From assembly GCA_008727115.1 (NCBI GenBank), contig CP044131.1, positions 3,286,001 to 3,350,000 on the forward strand: a DNA stretch of 64,000 bases. Direction: 5' to 3'. Positions 53,184 through 60,742 of this stretch are shown in pieces. This stretch comes from Comamonas testosteroni (lineage in GTDB: Bacteria; Pseudomonadota; Gammaproteobacteria; Burkholderiales; Burkholderiaceae_C). Made by a program: the position numbers and the translations under genes. Each line of letters opens with the position of its first letter. The first letter of the stretch is position 1. The notes beneath the pieces were generated by a model, which was given only the letters and a program-made list of their open reading frames with translations, did no database searches and had not been told where the DNA came from.

Positions 53184-53211
53184 GGTGTTGCACTTCACAT
53201 TTGAATCCGCC
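53184..53211. repeat. Right terminal inverted repeat of the IS30 element
   Basis: Exact reverse complement of the left end; followed by the GAC target duplication at 53212-53214. Confidence 0.93.
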
Positions 53212-53214
53212 GAC

Positions 53215-53247
53215 TTCTGCATCAATCTCAGCGCTTGCAAAGCTTGA
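53215..53247 (+). pseudogene. Detached C-terminal fragment of the response regulator
   Basis: The codons read FCINLSACKA and then TGA. They follow the GAC duplication directly and continue the frame of the interrupted regulator at 51742, restoring a normal end for a REC-only protein (ALIDFCINL...). Reconstruction assumes precise excision with one GAC copy. Confidence 0.75.
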
Positions 53248-53251
53248 AACC

Positions 53252-53287
53252 CAATAAAAAAGGCTTGAATATTCAAGCCTTTTTTAT
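53252..53287. terminator. Bidirectional intrinsic terminator
   Basis: AATAAAAAAGGCTTGAAT and ATTCAAGCCTTTTTTATT, an almost perfect 18-bp palindrome, lies 5 nt beyond the response regulator's original stop and 12 nt before the stop of the converging NarL-type gene. It ends both transcripts. Confidence 0.92.
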
Positions 53288-53299
53288 TGGGCATTTTGA

Positions 53300-53932
53300 T
53301 TAATCAATCAGGCGATTTTTCAATGCATAGTAAGTCAAATCACTATTTGAAGAGAGCCCCATTTTCTCCATAAGCCTTGTTCGGTAAGTACTCACAGTCT
53401 TTACACTCAAGGAAAGAGATTTCGCAATATCACCTGCTGTCTCTCCTCTAGCAAGCTTCAGAAAAACCTGAAACTCGCGTTCAGACAGTTGCTCATGCGC
53501 GGGGACATCATCTTTGCGGTTGAGCTGCTGAGCAAGAAGATCTGCAACAGTAGGTGTCAAATAGCGCCGCCCTAAGGCCACCGTTCGAATTGCCTCTGCA
53601 ATATCCTGAGGGTCGCACTCCTTATTCAGGTATCCGCTAGCGCCTTGTCGAATCAGATTGATTGCATAGTGCTCCTCAGGGTATCCACTAAGTATCAAAA
53701 TCCCCATATCTGGCGCTTTGGCTCTGAGCATGGCTAAAGCATCGATGCCACTTTGCCCAGGCATGGACAAGTCCATCAGCAGCACGTCAATTTCTTGCTC
53801 TCGAACCAGGTCAATGGCTTCTCGCCCATTACCGGCCTCTCCAACCACTCTCAGATCCACATGCTCCGACAGGAATTGGCGTAGTCCTGATCGAACAATT
53901 GCATGGTCATCCACTATGCCTACTTTGATCAT
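53300..53932 (-). CDS. NarL/FixJ-type response regulator
   Basis: A 210-residue regulator from ATG 53932, with AGAGG upstream. REC domain with Asp54 in LLMDLSMPGQ, then a GerE-type HTH at about 147-205 (LSEREFQVFLKLARGETAGDIAKSLSLSVKTVSTYRTRLMEKMG). Divergent from the sensor kinase gene (about 130 nt between starts), the usual two-component pair. Targets may include the small stress genes downstream of the kinase (55588-56815) but no direct evidence exists. Confidence 0.93.
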   Translation of the reverse strand: MIKVGIVDDHAIVRSGLRQFLSEHVDLRVVGEAGNGREAIDLVREQEIDVLLMDLSMPGQSGIDALAMLRAKAPDMGILILSGYPEEHYAINLIRQGASGYLNKECDPQDIAEAIRTVALGRRYLTPTVADLLAQQLNRKDDVPAHEQLSEREFQVFLKLARGETAGDIAKSLSLSVKTVSTYRTRLMEKMGLSSNSDLTYYALKNRLID

Positions 53933-54065
53933 GAACACCTCTTTTCAGGAAGTTGCGCTCCTCTCAAAGCGCATAACATTCTTAAAACCCGCACTATGAT
54001 GTCAGTCATTGACGCTAGGATTATGCAGAATATCAGGGATTTGCCTTGTAGGTGAGAGGATGTAG

Positions 54066-55415
54066 ATGCGCTGGACAAATATCCGCAAAATTGCAGTCAG
54101 CCTGACGATCGCAGTCATTGCGGCAGTCTTAATGGTAAGCATTAATGAAGCAGGCTATAAGCGCTCATTACAAGCACTGGAAACTCTTACACAGAATCAA
54201 TCAACAAGGGCCAAGCTCAATGTGCTGATGCAGCAAATGCTTGATGCGGAGACAGGTCTTCGCGGCTATCTGCTGACAGGCGAGGATCGCTATTTATCCC
54301 CTTATACCTCCGCAATAACAGACATCGGCGGAAGCATGGATGAATTGCGCAAGGTCTTCATCATGAACCCCAAGGACCTGGCCACATTCACGCCACTTGC
54401 CAGACAAATTGAGCGAAAAGCCAGTGAGATGGAGTTAAGCCTGCGCCTATACCAGCAGGGAAACACTGAGGCTTGGCGCTTCGTCATGTTTACGGATGTG
54501 GGTGTCGAGAACATGGAGGCCATACGCACTCATATCCAGTCTTTGATGCGCAGCATCGACCAACGCGTCAAATCCAACCTTTCGGATATCGAACAGACAC
54601 TGGGCTTATCGCGCCTCGGCATTGCAACCGTCACAGCTCTTGGAATCCTTGGGTTCTTCATGTATCTGCGTCAGGCGAATGCGCTTCAACACGCTCACCT
54701 TCGAGAGCAAGAAATCCAACGTGACGAACGCAATCGTCTGGAGGAAGTCGTACGCGAACGCACTGCAACCTTGACCGAACTTGCCACCCACCTGCAACAA
54801 GTCCGAGAAGACGAGCGTGCACATCTGGCACGAGAGCTGCATGACGAGCTTGGCTCTCTTCTGACAGCCGCAAAGCTGGATGTTGCTCGTCTCAAATCCA
54901 AGATTGATATATCCGCACCAGAAATCGCCGAGCGCGTGACCCACCTCATCGAAACGCTCAACAGCGGCATCGCTCTCAAGCGCCGCATCATCGAAGACCT
55001 GCGCCCGTCTTCTTTGTCCAACCTGGGGCTGACCACCGCTTTGGAGATTTTGACTCGCGAGTTCGGAGATCGCAGCAGCCTTGAAGTGGAATGCAGCCTA
55101 GAGCCTGTTGACTTGCCGGACTCCACACAGTTGACTGTCTACCGAATAGTTCAAGAGTCATTAACCAATATCGGAAAATACGCAAAGGCCAACCATGTGA
55201 TTGTCACTGTGCACAACTACCCCACCTATGTAGCAGTGCAAATTCAAGATGATGGTCAAGGCTTTGAGCCAGCTAGCATGCGCCCTAATTCACACGGTCT
55301 GGCCGGCATGAGACACCGAGTCGAGGCTGTTGGAGGCAGGCTGACAGTGGCCTCACAGCCTGGCAAGGGCACTACCATCTCTGCTGTCATTCCTCTCTCC
55401 AGCGTCAATAGCTAA
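54066..55415 (+). CDS. Sensor histidine kinase (CHASE3, HisKA_3)
   Basis: A 449-residue membrane kinase from ATG 54066, with GAGAGGA upstream. Two TM helices (9-27 and 186-202) enclose a CHASE3-like periplasmic helix bundle (about 28-180, with AETGLRGYLLTGEDRYLSPY). Then a coiled linker, the HisKA_3 box ERAHLARELHDELGSLLTAAK with His259, and HATPase_c: NIGKYAKA as N box, DDGQGF and GLAGMRHRVEAVGG as G boxes. It is the cognate of the NarL-type regulator in the opposite orientation. The signal is unknown; CHASE3 is not well characterised. Confidence 0.95.
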   Translation: MRWTNIRKIAVSLTIAVIAAVLMVSINEAGYKRSLQALETLTQNQSTRAKLNVLMQQMLDAETGLRGYLLTGEDRYLSPYTSAITDIGGSMDELRKVFIMNPKDLATFTPLARQIERKASEMELSLRLYQQGNTEAWRFVMFTDVGVENMEAIRTHIQSLMRSIDQRVKSNLSDIEQTLGLSRLGIATVTALGILGFFMYLRQANALQHAHLREQEIQRDERNRLEEVVRERTATLTELATHLQQVREDERAHLARELHDELGSLLTAAKLDVARLKSKIDISAPEIAERVTHLIETLNSGIALKRRIIEDLRPSSLSNLGLTTALEILTREFGDRSSLEVECSLEPVDLPDSTQLTVYRIVQESLTNIGKYAKANHVIVTVHNYPTYVAVQIQDDGQGFEPASMRPNSHGLAGMRHRVEAVGGRLTVASQPGKGTTISAVIPLSSVNS

Positions 55416-55587
55416 AAATGAGAAGTGAATATTGTTCAGGCTATCGAAATTGACCTACGCTTGAGCCCATTGATGTTCCGACTCTTCTGACTGAATCTCA
55501 CCGGCAAGCGCCCGCCACGCAACTCTCTACAGTCAAAGCATGGTCTCTTGAATCCATCAAAAGACATGCATTTCAGTGGAGAAAATC

Positions 55588-55749
55588 ATGTTGCACTACG
55601 CCATCGTCTTCCTAGTCATCGCATTGATTGCTGCGGTCTTTGGTTTTGGCGGCATCGCAGCAAGCGCTGTAGGCATTGCCAAAATCCTGTTTTTTGTTTT
55701 TCTGGTCATGGCAGTCATTACCTTCCTCGTAGGCATAGTCAAGAAGTAG
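55588..55749 (+). CDS. DUF1328 small membrane protein
   Basis: A 53-residue protein, ATG 55588 with GGAGAAAATC upstream. Sequence begins [24 protein letters not shown], the DUF1328 pattern, with a second hydrophobic helix ([23 protein letters not shown]). Two TM helices and a Lys-rich end. It belongs to a family common in proteobacteria, often linked to osmotic or envelope stress; function unknown. First of three small genes following the sensor kinase. Confidence 0.9.
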   Translation: MLHYAIVFLVIALIAAVFGFGGIAASAVGIAKILFFVFLVMAVITFLVGIVKK

Positions 55750-55915
55750 CGGTTGCCGTGAATATGTAGAACTTTGTAGTCATACATTGCACAAACTTTA
55801 AGGATTGGCCATCATTGGATCCAGCCTCTGAGCCTCAGAGGCGTAGATTCCAAGACATGGCACGCTTGATTACTTGCCATCACAAAAATTTCCAGACTTC
55901 AGGGAGTTCCCAACA

Positions 55916-56437
55916 ATGAGCCAAGTTGTAAAAGATGCCAAAGACACGGTAGAAGACCTCAAGGATGCAGCGAAAGAAATCGCAGGTGATGCCAAGGACG
56001 CAGCAAAGCAAGCTGCTCACAAAGCAGCAGATGTAGCAGAGGATGCAGTGGATACTGGCAAGCAAGCCGCAAAAAAAATGCTGCAAGATGGCCAGGAAGT
56101 GGCTGACGAGATCACTGACAAGATTCAAGACACTGCACGTCGTGCACGTCGCACAGCGTCTGAAGCCATCGACTCATCCGGGCGTCACATGCGCAACGCT
56201 GATGAAGAAGAGAATCCGCTGATCGACAACCTGGCCAACCGTGCACAGGATCTGGCGGAACGCAGTATCAACTTCTGGGCTGAAAGCTCTCACAAGGCTC
56301 GCCGCCAAATCAATACTGCAGCCGATGCAACCAATAAGTATGTGGCCGAGCAACCAGGTCGATCCATCCTGATTGCGGCTGCCACTGGCGCAGCTCTTGC
56401 GACGGCCTTCTTCCTGGGGCGCTCACGTAAAAAATAA
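55916..56437 (+). CDS. DUF883/ElaB-YqjD-like protein
   Basis: A 173-residue protein from ATG 55916. The N-terminal two thirds are a long Ala/Lys/Asp-rich helix (DTVEDLKDAAKEIAGDAKDAAKQAAHKAADV...), a late-embryogenesis-like amphipathic pattern, and the C-terminus has the ElaB-type membrane segment (AEQPGRSILIAAATGAALATAFFLGRSRKK). ElaB/YqjD in E. coli bind ribosomes and inner membrane in stationary phase. Longer than E. coli relatives (about 100 aa) because of the repeated AAK helix. Middle gene of a small stress cluster. Confidence 0.8.
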   Translation: MSQVVKDAKDTVEDLKDAAKEIAGDAKDAAKQAAHKAADVAEDAVDTGKQAAKKMLQDGQEVADEITDKIQDTARRARRTASEAIDSSGRHMRNADEEENPLIDNLANRAQDLAERSINFWAESSHKARRQINTAADATNKYVAEQPGRSILIAAATGAALATAFFLGRSRKK

Positions 56438-56494
56438 CCCCTATTTTTACGTGAGTCCTTACACAAAAATTTCCAACCCAAAGGAGAAAAGCAG

Positions 56495-56815
56495 ATGAAA
56501 AATTTGACTCGTGCTTTGGCTTTCAGCCTCGTCGCAGCAACCGCAGTGCTTGGTACCACAGCCTGCTCTGTGGCTCGTGATCAGCAAACTGTTGGCTCCT
56601 ATGTGGACGATGCCGGAATTACTACGGCAGTGAAGGCCAAAATGGCTGAAGACAAGAGTGTCTCTGCAACCGCCATCAGTGTGGAAACAATGAATGGTGT
56701 CGTTCAGCTTTCAGGCTTTGCCAAGTCGGAAGCAGAAAAGGCACGTGCTGCGGAAATTGCTCGCACCACCAAGCATGTACGGGAAGTGCGCAACAGCATC
56801 GTGGTCAAGCCCTGA
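56495..56815 (+). CDS. BON domain lipoprotein
   Basis: A 106-residue protein. Signal peptide with lipobox LGTTAC (Cys24 acylated); mature part is one BON domain, with TAVKAKMAEDKSVSATAISVETMNGVVQLSGF and the helix AEKARAAEIARTTKHVREVRNSI. BON domains are found in osmotic-shock proteins such as OsmY (two copies) and bind phospholipid membranes. Third gene of the stress group; a hairpin terminator at 56877-56900 follows. Confidence 0.93.
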   Translation: MKNLTRALAFSLVAATAVLGTTACSVARDQQTVGSYVDDAGITTAVKAKMAEDKSVSATAISVETMNGVVQLSGFAKSEAEKARAAEIARTTKHVREVRNSIVVKP

Positions 56816-56876
56816 CCTTCTGACAACACACGGGGTTGGCAGGCCATGTCTTTAGCCTGTTCACCCCTCCCTCAAG

Positions 56877-56900
56877 AGTCGGCTTCAAGCCGACTTTTTC
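56877..56900 (+). terminator. Intrinsic terminator after the BON gene
   Basis: AGTCGGCTT and AAGCCGACT pair around C, followed by TTTTC and more T's. Strong terminator for the stress operon. Confidence 0.9.
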
Positions 56901-56944
56901 TTTTTTGTCGTGGTTTTGCAAACCATCGCCCTTAAAGTATCTGC

Positions 56945-58012
56945 ATGCAAGTTTTCAACTGCGAGGCCTGTGGCCACCTGATCTACTTTGAAAGCCTGCA
57001 ATGTGTGTATTGCGGTGCTTCTCAGGCATTTTTGCCAGACCAACTGCGTGTTGGCATTTTGCCTGCCGCTGATACCACCACGGTCAGCCCCCATGCACGC
57101 TACCGCCCTTGTGCCCATCGTCACAATATCAGCCTGTGTAATTTTGCGATTGAGGCTTCCGACCCTCAGCCCTTATGCGTTTCATGCCGCCAGACTGAAT
57201 GGCTGCCCGACAACACGGATCCCATCAATGAGCTGCGCTGGGCCAAGATAGAAGTTGCCAAGCGGCGCCTGTTCTATACCTTGGCCAAACTCGGCTTGCT
57301 AGACCCCTGCGAGCATCGCATCGCCGAACCCCGTTTTGCCCTGCTTGCCGATCTGCCAGGGCAAAGTCCTGTGATGACCGGCCATGCCAGCGGCATGATC
57401 ACGCTCAATGTCGTCGAGGCGGATGATGATGAGCGCGCCAGACGTCGTCTGGCGTTGCAGGAGCCCTATCGCACGCTGATTGGACACTTGCGCCATGAAT
57501 CGGGACATTTTTACTGGGACCAATTAATAGCGGGAGGCTCAAACCTGGAGCGCTTTAGAGCTCTGTTTGGCTATGAGCATCAAGACTACGCTCTGGCTCT
57601 ACAGCAGCACTATGGCAAAGACCCACTGGATAGCAGCTGGCAAAACCACTTCATCAGCGCCTACGCTGCCTCCCATCCTTGGGAAGACTGGGCAGAGACC
57701 TGGGCACATTACCTGCATATGGTGGACTTGCTTGAGACAGCTGCCAGCTACGGAACCTGCATCACGGTTCCAGATACTCCCAGCACAGGCCAACAGGTCA
57801 TTCAGAACCCGCTCGGGCCTGCGTCCACCGACTTTGCGATCATGCAGTCCCAATGGATTCCGCTCACGCTGCTACACAACAGCCTGAACCGCAGCCTTGG
57901 CCACGGAGATGCCTATCCCTTCGCCATCTCGGCCCCTGCCTGGGACAAGCTGCGCTTTGTGCACGAAGTCATTCAAAGCCACCGCACCGGACTGCCAAGC
58001 CCACGCCGTTGA
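56945..58012 (+). CDS. Zinc-ribbon DUF2248-type metallopeptidase
   Basis: A 355-residue protein. Zinc ribbon at the N-terminus (Cys6, Cys9, Cys20, Cys23), a second group of cysteines (Cys56, Cys65, Cys78, Cys81) and, in the middle, a gluzincin HESGH at residues 184-188 within LRHESGHFYWD, with an acidic third-ligand candidate in HPWEDWAETWAHY at about 241. This is the DUF2248/zinc-binding metallopeptidase layout. Usual length is about 340-370 aa. Function is unknown; it is often next to transglutaminase/ATP-grasp modification genes in other genomes, but here it stands by itself. Confidence 0.85.
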   Translation: MQVFNCEACGHLIYFESLQCVYCGASQAFLPDQLRVGILPAADTTTVSPHARYRPCAHRHNISLCNFAIEASDPQPLCVSCRQTEWLPDNTDPINELRWAKIEVAKRRLFYTLAKLGLLDPCEHRIAEPRFALLADLPGQSPVMTGHASGMITLNVVEADDDERARRRLALQEPYRTLIGHLRHESGHFYWDQLIAGGSNLERFRALFGYEHQDYALALQQHYGKDPLDSSWQNHFISAYAASHPWEDWAETWAHYLHMVDLLETAASYGTCITVPDTPSTGQQVIQNPLGPASTDFAIMQSQWIPLTLLHNSLNRSLGHGDAYPFAISAPAWDKLRFVHEVIQSHRTGLPSPRR

Positions 58013-58016
58013 ATGC

Positions 58017-58511
58017 CTAAGCCGTGCGGCCGACCTTGGCCATTAGCTTGGTATGCACGCCCTGGGAGACGAACTTGTCCACTTCACCATCCAGCGATGC
58101 AATCTCACGCACAAAGGTAGAGCTGATGAACTGATAACGATCACTGGGCGTGAGGAAAACAGTTTCCACATCCGGCATCAAGGTACGGTTCATGCCTGCC
58201 AGCTGAAACTCATAGTCAAAGTCCGTCACCGCGCGCAAGCCTCGCACCATGGCCTTGGCGCCACGCGCCAGCACAAAGTGCGCCAGCAAGCCGTCAAAGC
58301 TCTCCACCTGCACTTGTGGATATTTGGAGCAAGCCTCGCGCACCATGGCAATGCGCTCATCCAGCGTGAACAGCGTCTTCTTATGATGTCCTGCCGCCAC
58401 TGCCACGATCACCTTGCCAAAAAGCTGCGCAGCCCTGCGCACAACGTCTTCGTGGCCCAAGGTGATGGGGTCAAAGGTTCCGGGGTAAACGGCAATCAGA
58501 TCCTGACTCAT
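58017..58511 (-). CDS. coaD: Phosphopantetheine adenylyltransferase
   Basis: A 164-residue enzyme with the nucleotidyltransferase motif [11 protein letters not shown] (residues 10-20, HxGH-type as T..GH), [19 protein letters not shown] and a [13 protein letters not shown] segment. Penultimate step of coenzyme A synthesis; pantothenate genes panB, panC, panD are also in this window, but separate. Same strand and order as rsmD, separated by 160 nt with a repeat hairpin. Confidence 0.98.
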   Translation of the reverse strand: MSQDLIAVYPGTFDPITLGHEDVVRRAAQLFGKVIVAVAAGHHKKTLFTLDERIAMVREACSKYPQVQVESFDGLLAHFVLARGAKAMVRGLRAVTDFDYEFQLAGMNRTLMPDVETVFLTPSDRYQFISSTFVREIASLDGEVDKFVSQGVHTKLMAKVGRTA

Positions 58512-58612
58512 GGCTTATCTCTCTCCTGCGGGTCTTGTACTGAACGCTGCTGCAGCGCAGCATGACAAGGCATTATGCATTTGCCCTCTATCAAGATGAA
58601 ATTTCCATGAAA

Positions 58613-58652
58613 AAGAGCTGCTAACGCTTTATGGAAAAGCGCTAGCAGCTCT
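58613..58652. repeat. Hairpin made of two inverted repeat copies between rsmD and coaD
   Basis: AAGAGCTGCTAACGCTTT and AAAGCGCTAGCAGCTCTT, facing each other around ATGGA, form a near-perfect long stem. It is the clearest member of the GCTAGCAGCTAT family and sits in the 160-nt gap between two genes on the minus strand. No T run, so it is not a standard terminator. Confidence 0.75.
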
Positions 58653-58671
58653 TATATTGATAGCATCCAGC

Positions 58672-59376
58672 TTAGTGTTTTCGCAGCAGATGGGCGTGGA
58701 CAGATCCCGCCTTCAGGTAACGATGCAGCTCCAGTCCCATCTCGGCCAGGCGCTCTTCACTCCAGGCTTCTGGGGCTTCCAGATAGATATAGCCGCCGTC
58801 CGCCACCGCATTGATGGCGGCCTTCAAAGCGGGCTCGAACAGCTCCACCAGATCAAATGGCGGATCCAGCAGCACCAGATCCTGCGCGGTCACAGTCTTC
58901 AGGCAACTCAGCGCATCGCCGCGCTGCACCTTGAGCATCTTGGCGTCCAGCTTTTGCTGCAGTTGCTGCAGTTGCTGCACCAAGGCCGCATCCTGCTCGT
59001 TCATGATGACGCTGGTGGCGCCACGTGATGCAGCTTCCAGGCCCAGCGCGCCGGTGCCGGCAAAGGCGTCCAGCACCTTCCAGTTGGTCAGGTCCTGACC
59101 CAGCCAGTTGAACAAGGTCTCGCGCACGCGATCAGGCGTGGGGCGCAGACCAGGCTTTTGCGCCACGGCCAGACGCGTGCGGCGCCACTGGCCGCCAATG
59201 ATGCGGATTTCACCCGCACCGGTGGCAGCAGGCTTGACTGAAGGCCCGGCCTTGGCGCCAGGACGACCGGGACGGATCGCAGCCAGCTCCTGCGCCTTGC
59301 GCTCACCCTCCTGAATCATTTTGTCCAGCGCCTTGCGGCCCGCCGGGGTGTGCAGCTTGATAGCACTGCGGCTCAT
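58672..59376 (-). CDS. rsmD: 16S rRNA (guanine966-N2)-methyltransferase
   Basis: A 234-residue Rossmann methyltransferase. SAM motif VLDAFAGTGALGLEAASRGA at about 101-120, the NPPY-like LLDPPFD at about 166, and the preceding GQWRRTRL...LRPTPDRVRETLFNWL block. It methylates G966 of 16S rRNA. The first 55 residues are an extended N-terminus not found in E. coli. Stop of the M16 gene overlaps this start (ATGA), so they are translationally linked. Confidence 0.96.
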   Translation of the reverse strand: MSRSAIKLHTPAGRKALDKMIQEGERKAQELAAIRPGRPGAKAGPSVKPAATGAGEIRIIGGQWRRTRLAVAQKPGLRPTPDRVRETLFNWLGQDLTNWKVLDAFAGTGALGLEAASRGATSVIMNEQDAALVQQLQQLQQKLDAKMLKVQRGDALSCLKTVTAQDLVLLDPPFDLVELFEPALKAAINAVADGGYIYLEAPEAWSEERLAEMGLELHRYLKAGSVHAHLLRKH

Positions 59377-60725
59377 TGTTTCGCTCCCAAAGTCACAGTC
59401 ACCATGCGCTCGGGTTGCACCATGCGCTGCATGGCGTCCTTCACGTCCTTGGTGGTCAGAGCCTGAACGCGCTCGGTCCAGTGCTCCAGATAGTCGAGTG
59501 GCAAGCCGTTCCAGGCGATGTTGGCCACATTGCCCAGCAGCTTGCGGTTGCTGTCGATTCGCAGCGCAAAGCCGCCAATCAGGTTGTCCTTGGCCGCCTT
59601 GAGTTCTTTCTCGGTCGGGCCTTCGGCTATGAATTTTCGCAGCACCTCCTGAGAGACCTTCAAAGCCTCTGCCGCTTGGTCGGGACGGGTCTGCAGACCG
59701 ATCACAAAAGCACCACGGTCCAGACCCGGCGAGAAGTCGCTGGAGACGCCATAGGTCAGGCCGCGCTTTTCACGCACCTCTTCCATCAGGCGCGAGGTAA
59801 AACCGCCGCCGCCCAGAATGTGATTGCCCAGCATCACGGCCAGAAAATCGGGGCTGTTGCGTGCAATACCGGGCTGGCCAATGATGACCTGGGCCTGGGC
59901 GGACTCGAACGGAATGTTCTCGACCTTGGCTTCTGTCAAATCCTGCACCTTGGCCACATCGGGCAGCGGCGGGCAATCATTGCCATTGGTCGCCTGCAGC
60001 GGGCCCAGCAGCTGCTTGACCATGGCATCGGCCTGCTGGCGGCTCACGGCACCGACCACGCTGACCTTGGCGCGGCAGGCCGCAATCAGCTTGCGGTGAA
60101 AGTCCTGCATGGCAGAGATATCAATCTTGGCGAGACTGTCGGCCGTGGTCTGGTACCCATAGGGAGAGTTGCCAAAGACACCCTTGCGAAAGGCCTTGGA
60201 TGCCACGGTACCAGGACGGGTGTCGGCCTCCTTGAGGGCTGCACTCCAGCGCTCGCGATCACGCTGCCAGACGGCCTCGGGCCAGCTCGGGGTCGCCACC
60301 TGACGCGCAGCCAAAGCCACGGCTTTTTGCAGCAAATCAGGCTGGGTCAGTGAGCGCAGACCATAGGTAAAGCTGTCGCGGCCCGCATTGGCACCAAAGC
60401 TGGCACCCAGATCGGCCCAGGCCTGACCTAGGCCGTTTTCATCCAGCGCCGGAGCATCGCCCGCGGCCTTGATGCCCTTGGAAGCCATCATGGCTGCGGC
60501 TGCGGCCAGCCCCACTTTGTCTTCAGGATCGCGGCGGCTTCCCGCGTCAAAGTCAATCTGCACATCCACCATGGGGATGCCGGGGCTTTGCACCAGCCAG
60601 ACCTGAGCGCCGCTAGGCTGAGTCCAGTGCTCAATCGGCAACAAGGCCCAGGCGGATTGCGTTAAAAATCCCAGCCCAGCGCTTGCTACAAAAGCGCTAG
60701 CAGCTATCTTTTTCATAGTTTGCAT
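59373..60725 (-). CDS. M16 family protein, inactive partner (no HxxEH)
   Basis: A 450-residue secreted protein from ATG 60725 (GGAG 6 nt upstream; a second ATG at 60716 is possible). Signal peptide MKKIAASAFVASAGLGFLTQSAWA. It has two M16 domains and the late EVREKRGLTYGVSS box with a conserved R/Y that helps bind substrate, but where the zinc ligands HxxEH should be the sequence is AAAAAMM (about residues 74-80). It is the non-catalytic subunit of a heterodimer with the M16 protease encoded 17 nt upstream. Codons for KIAASAFVA come from a sequence nearly identical to the GATAGCTGCTAGCGCTTTTG repeat (see findings). Confidence 0.9.
   Translation of the reverse strand: MQTMKKIAASAFVASAGLGFLTQSAWALLPIEHWTQPSGAQVWLVQSPGIPMVDVQIDFDAGSRRDPEDKVGLAAAAAMMASKGIKAAGDAPALDENGLGQAWADLGASFGANAGRDSFTYGLRSLTQPDLLQKAVALAARQVATPSWPEAVWQRDRERWSAALKEADTRPGTVASKAFRKGVFGNSPYGYQTTADSLAKIDISAMQDFHRKLIAACRAKVSVVGAVSRQQADAMVKQLLGPLQATNGNDCPPLPDVAKVQDLTEAKVENIPFESAQAQVIIGQPGIARNSPDFLAVMLGNHILGGGGFTSRLMEEVREKRGLTYGVSSDFSPGLDRGAFVIGLQTRPDQAAEALKVSQEVLRKFIAEGPTEKELKAAKDNLIGGFALRIDSNRKLLGNVANIAWNGLPLDYLEHWTERVQALTTKDVKDAMQRMVQPERMVTVTLGAKQ
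60679..60712. repeat. GCTAGCAGCTAT repeat inside the M16 signal-peptide coding sequence
   Basis: The plus-strand sequence ACAAAAGCGCTAGCAGCTATC lies within the first codons of the minus-strand M16 gene and matches the intergenic repeat family (58635, 45497, 4536). Confidence 0.6.
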
Positions 60726-60742
60726 TGTTTTCTCCGCTGCGC

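Larger units (their letters stand above)
52090..53211 (+). mobile_element. IS30-family insertion sequence (1122 bp)
   Basis: 28-bp perfect terminal inverted repeats at 52090-52117 and 53184-53211, beginning GGCGGATTCAAATG on both ends. A 3-bp target duplication GAC flanks it (52087-52089 and 53212-53214). It holds one transposase gene, 52139-53176, complete with intact catalytic triad, so the element should be active or recently active. The size and layout (single ORF, about 1.1 kb, 20-30 bp ends) are those of the IS30 family. Confidence 0.95.
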
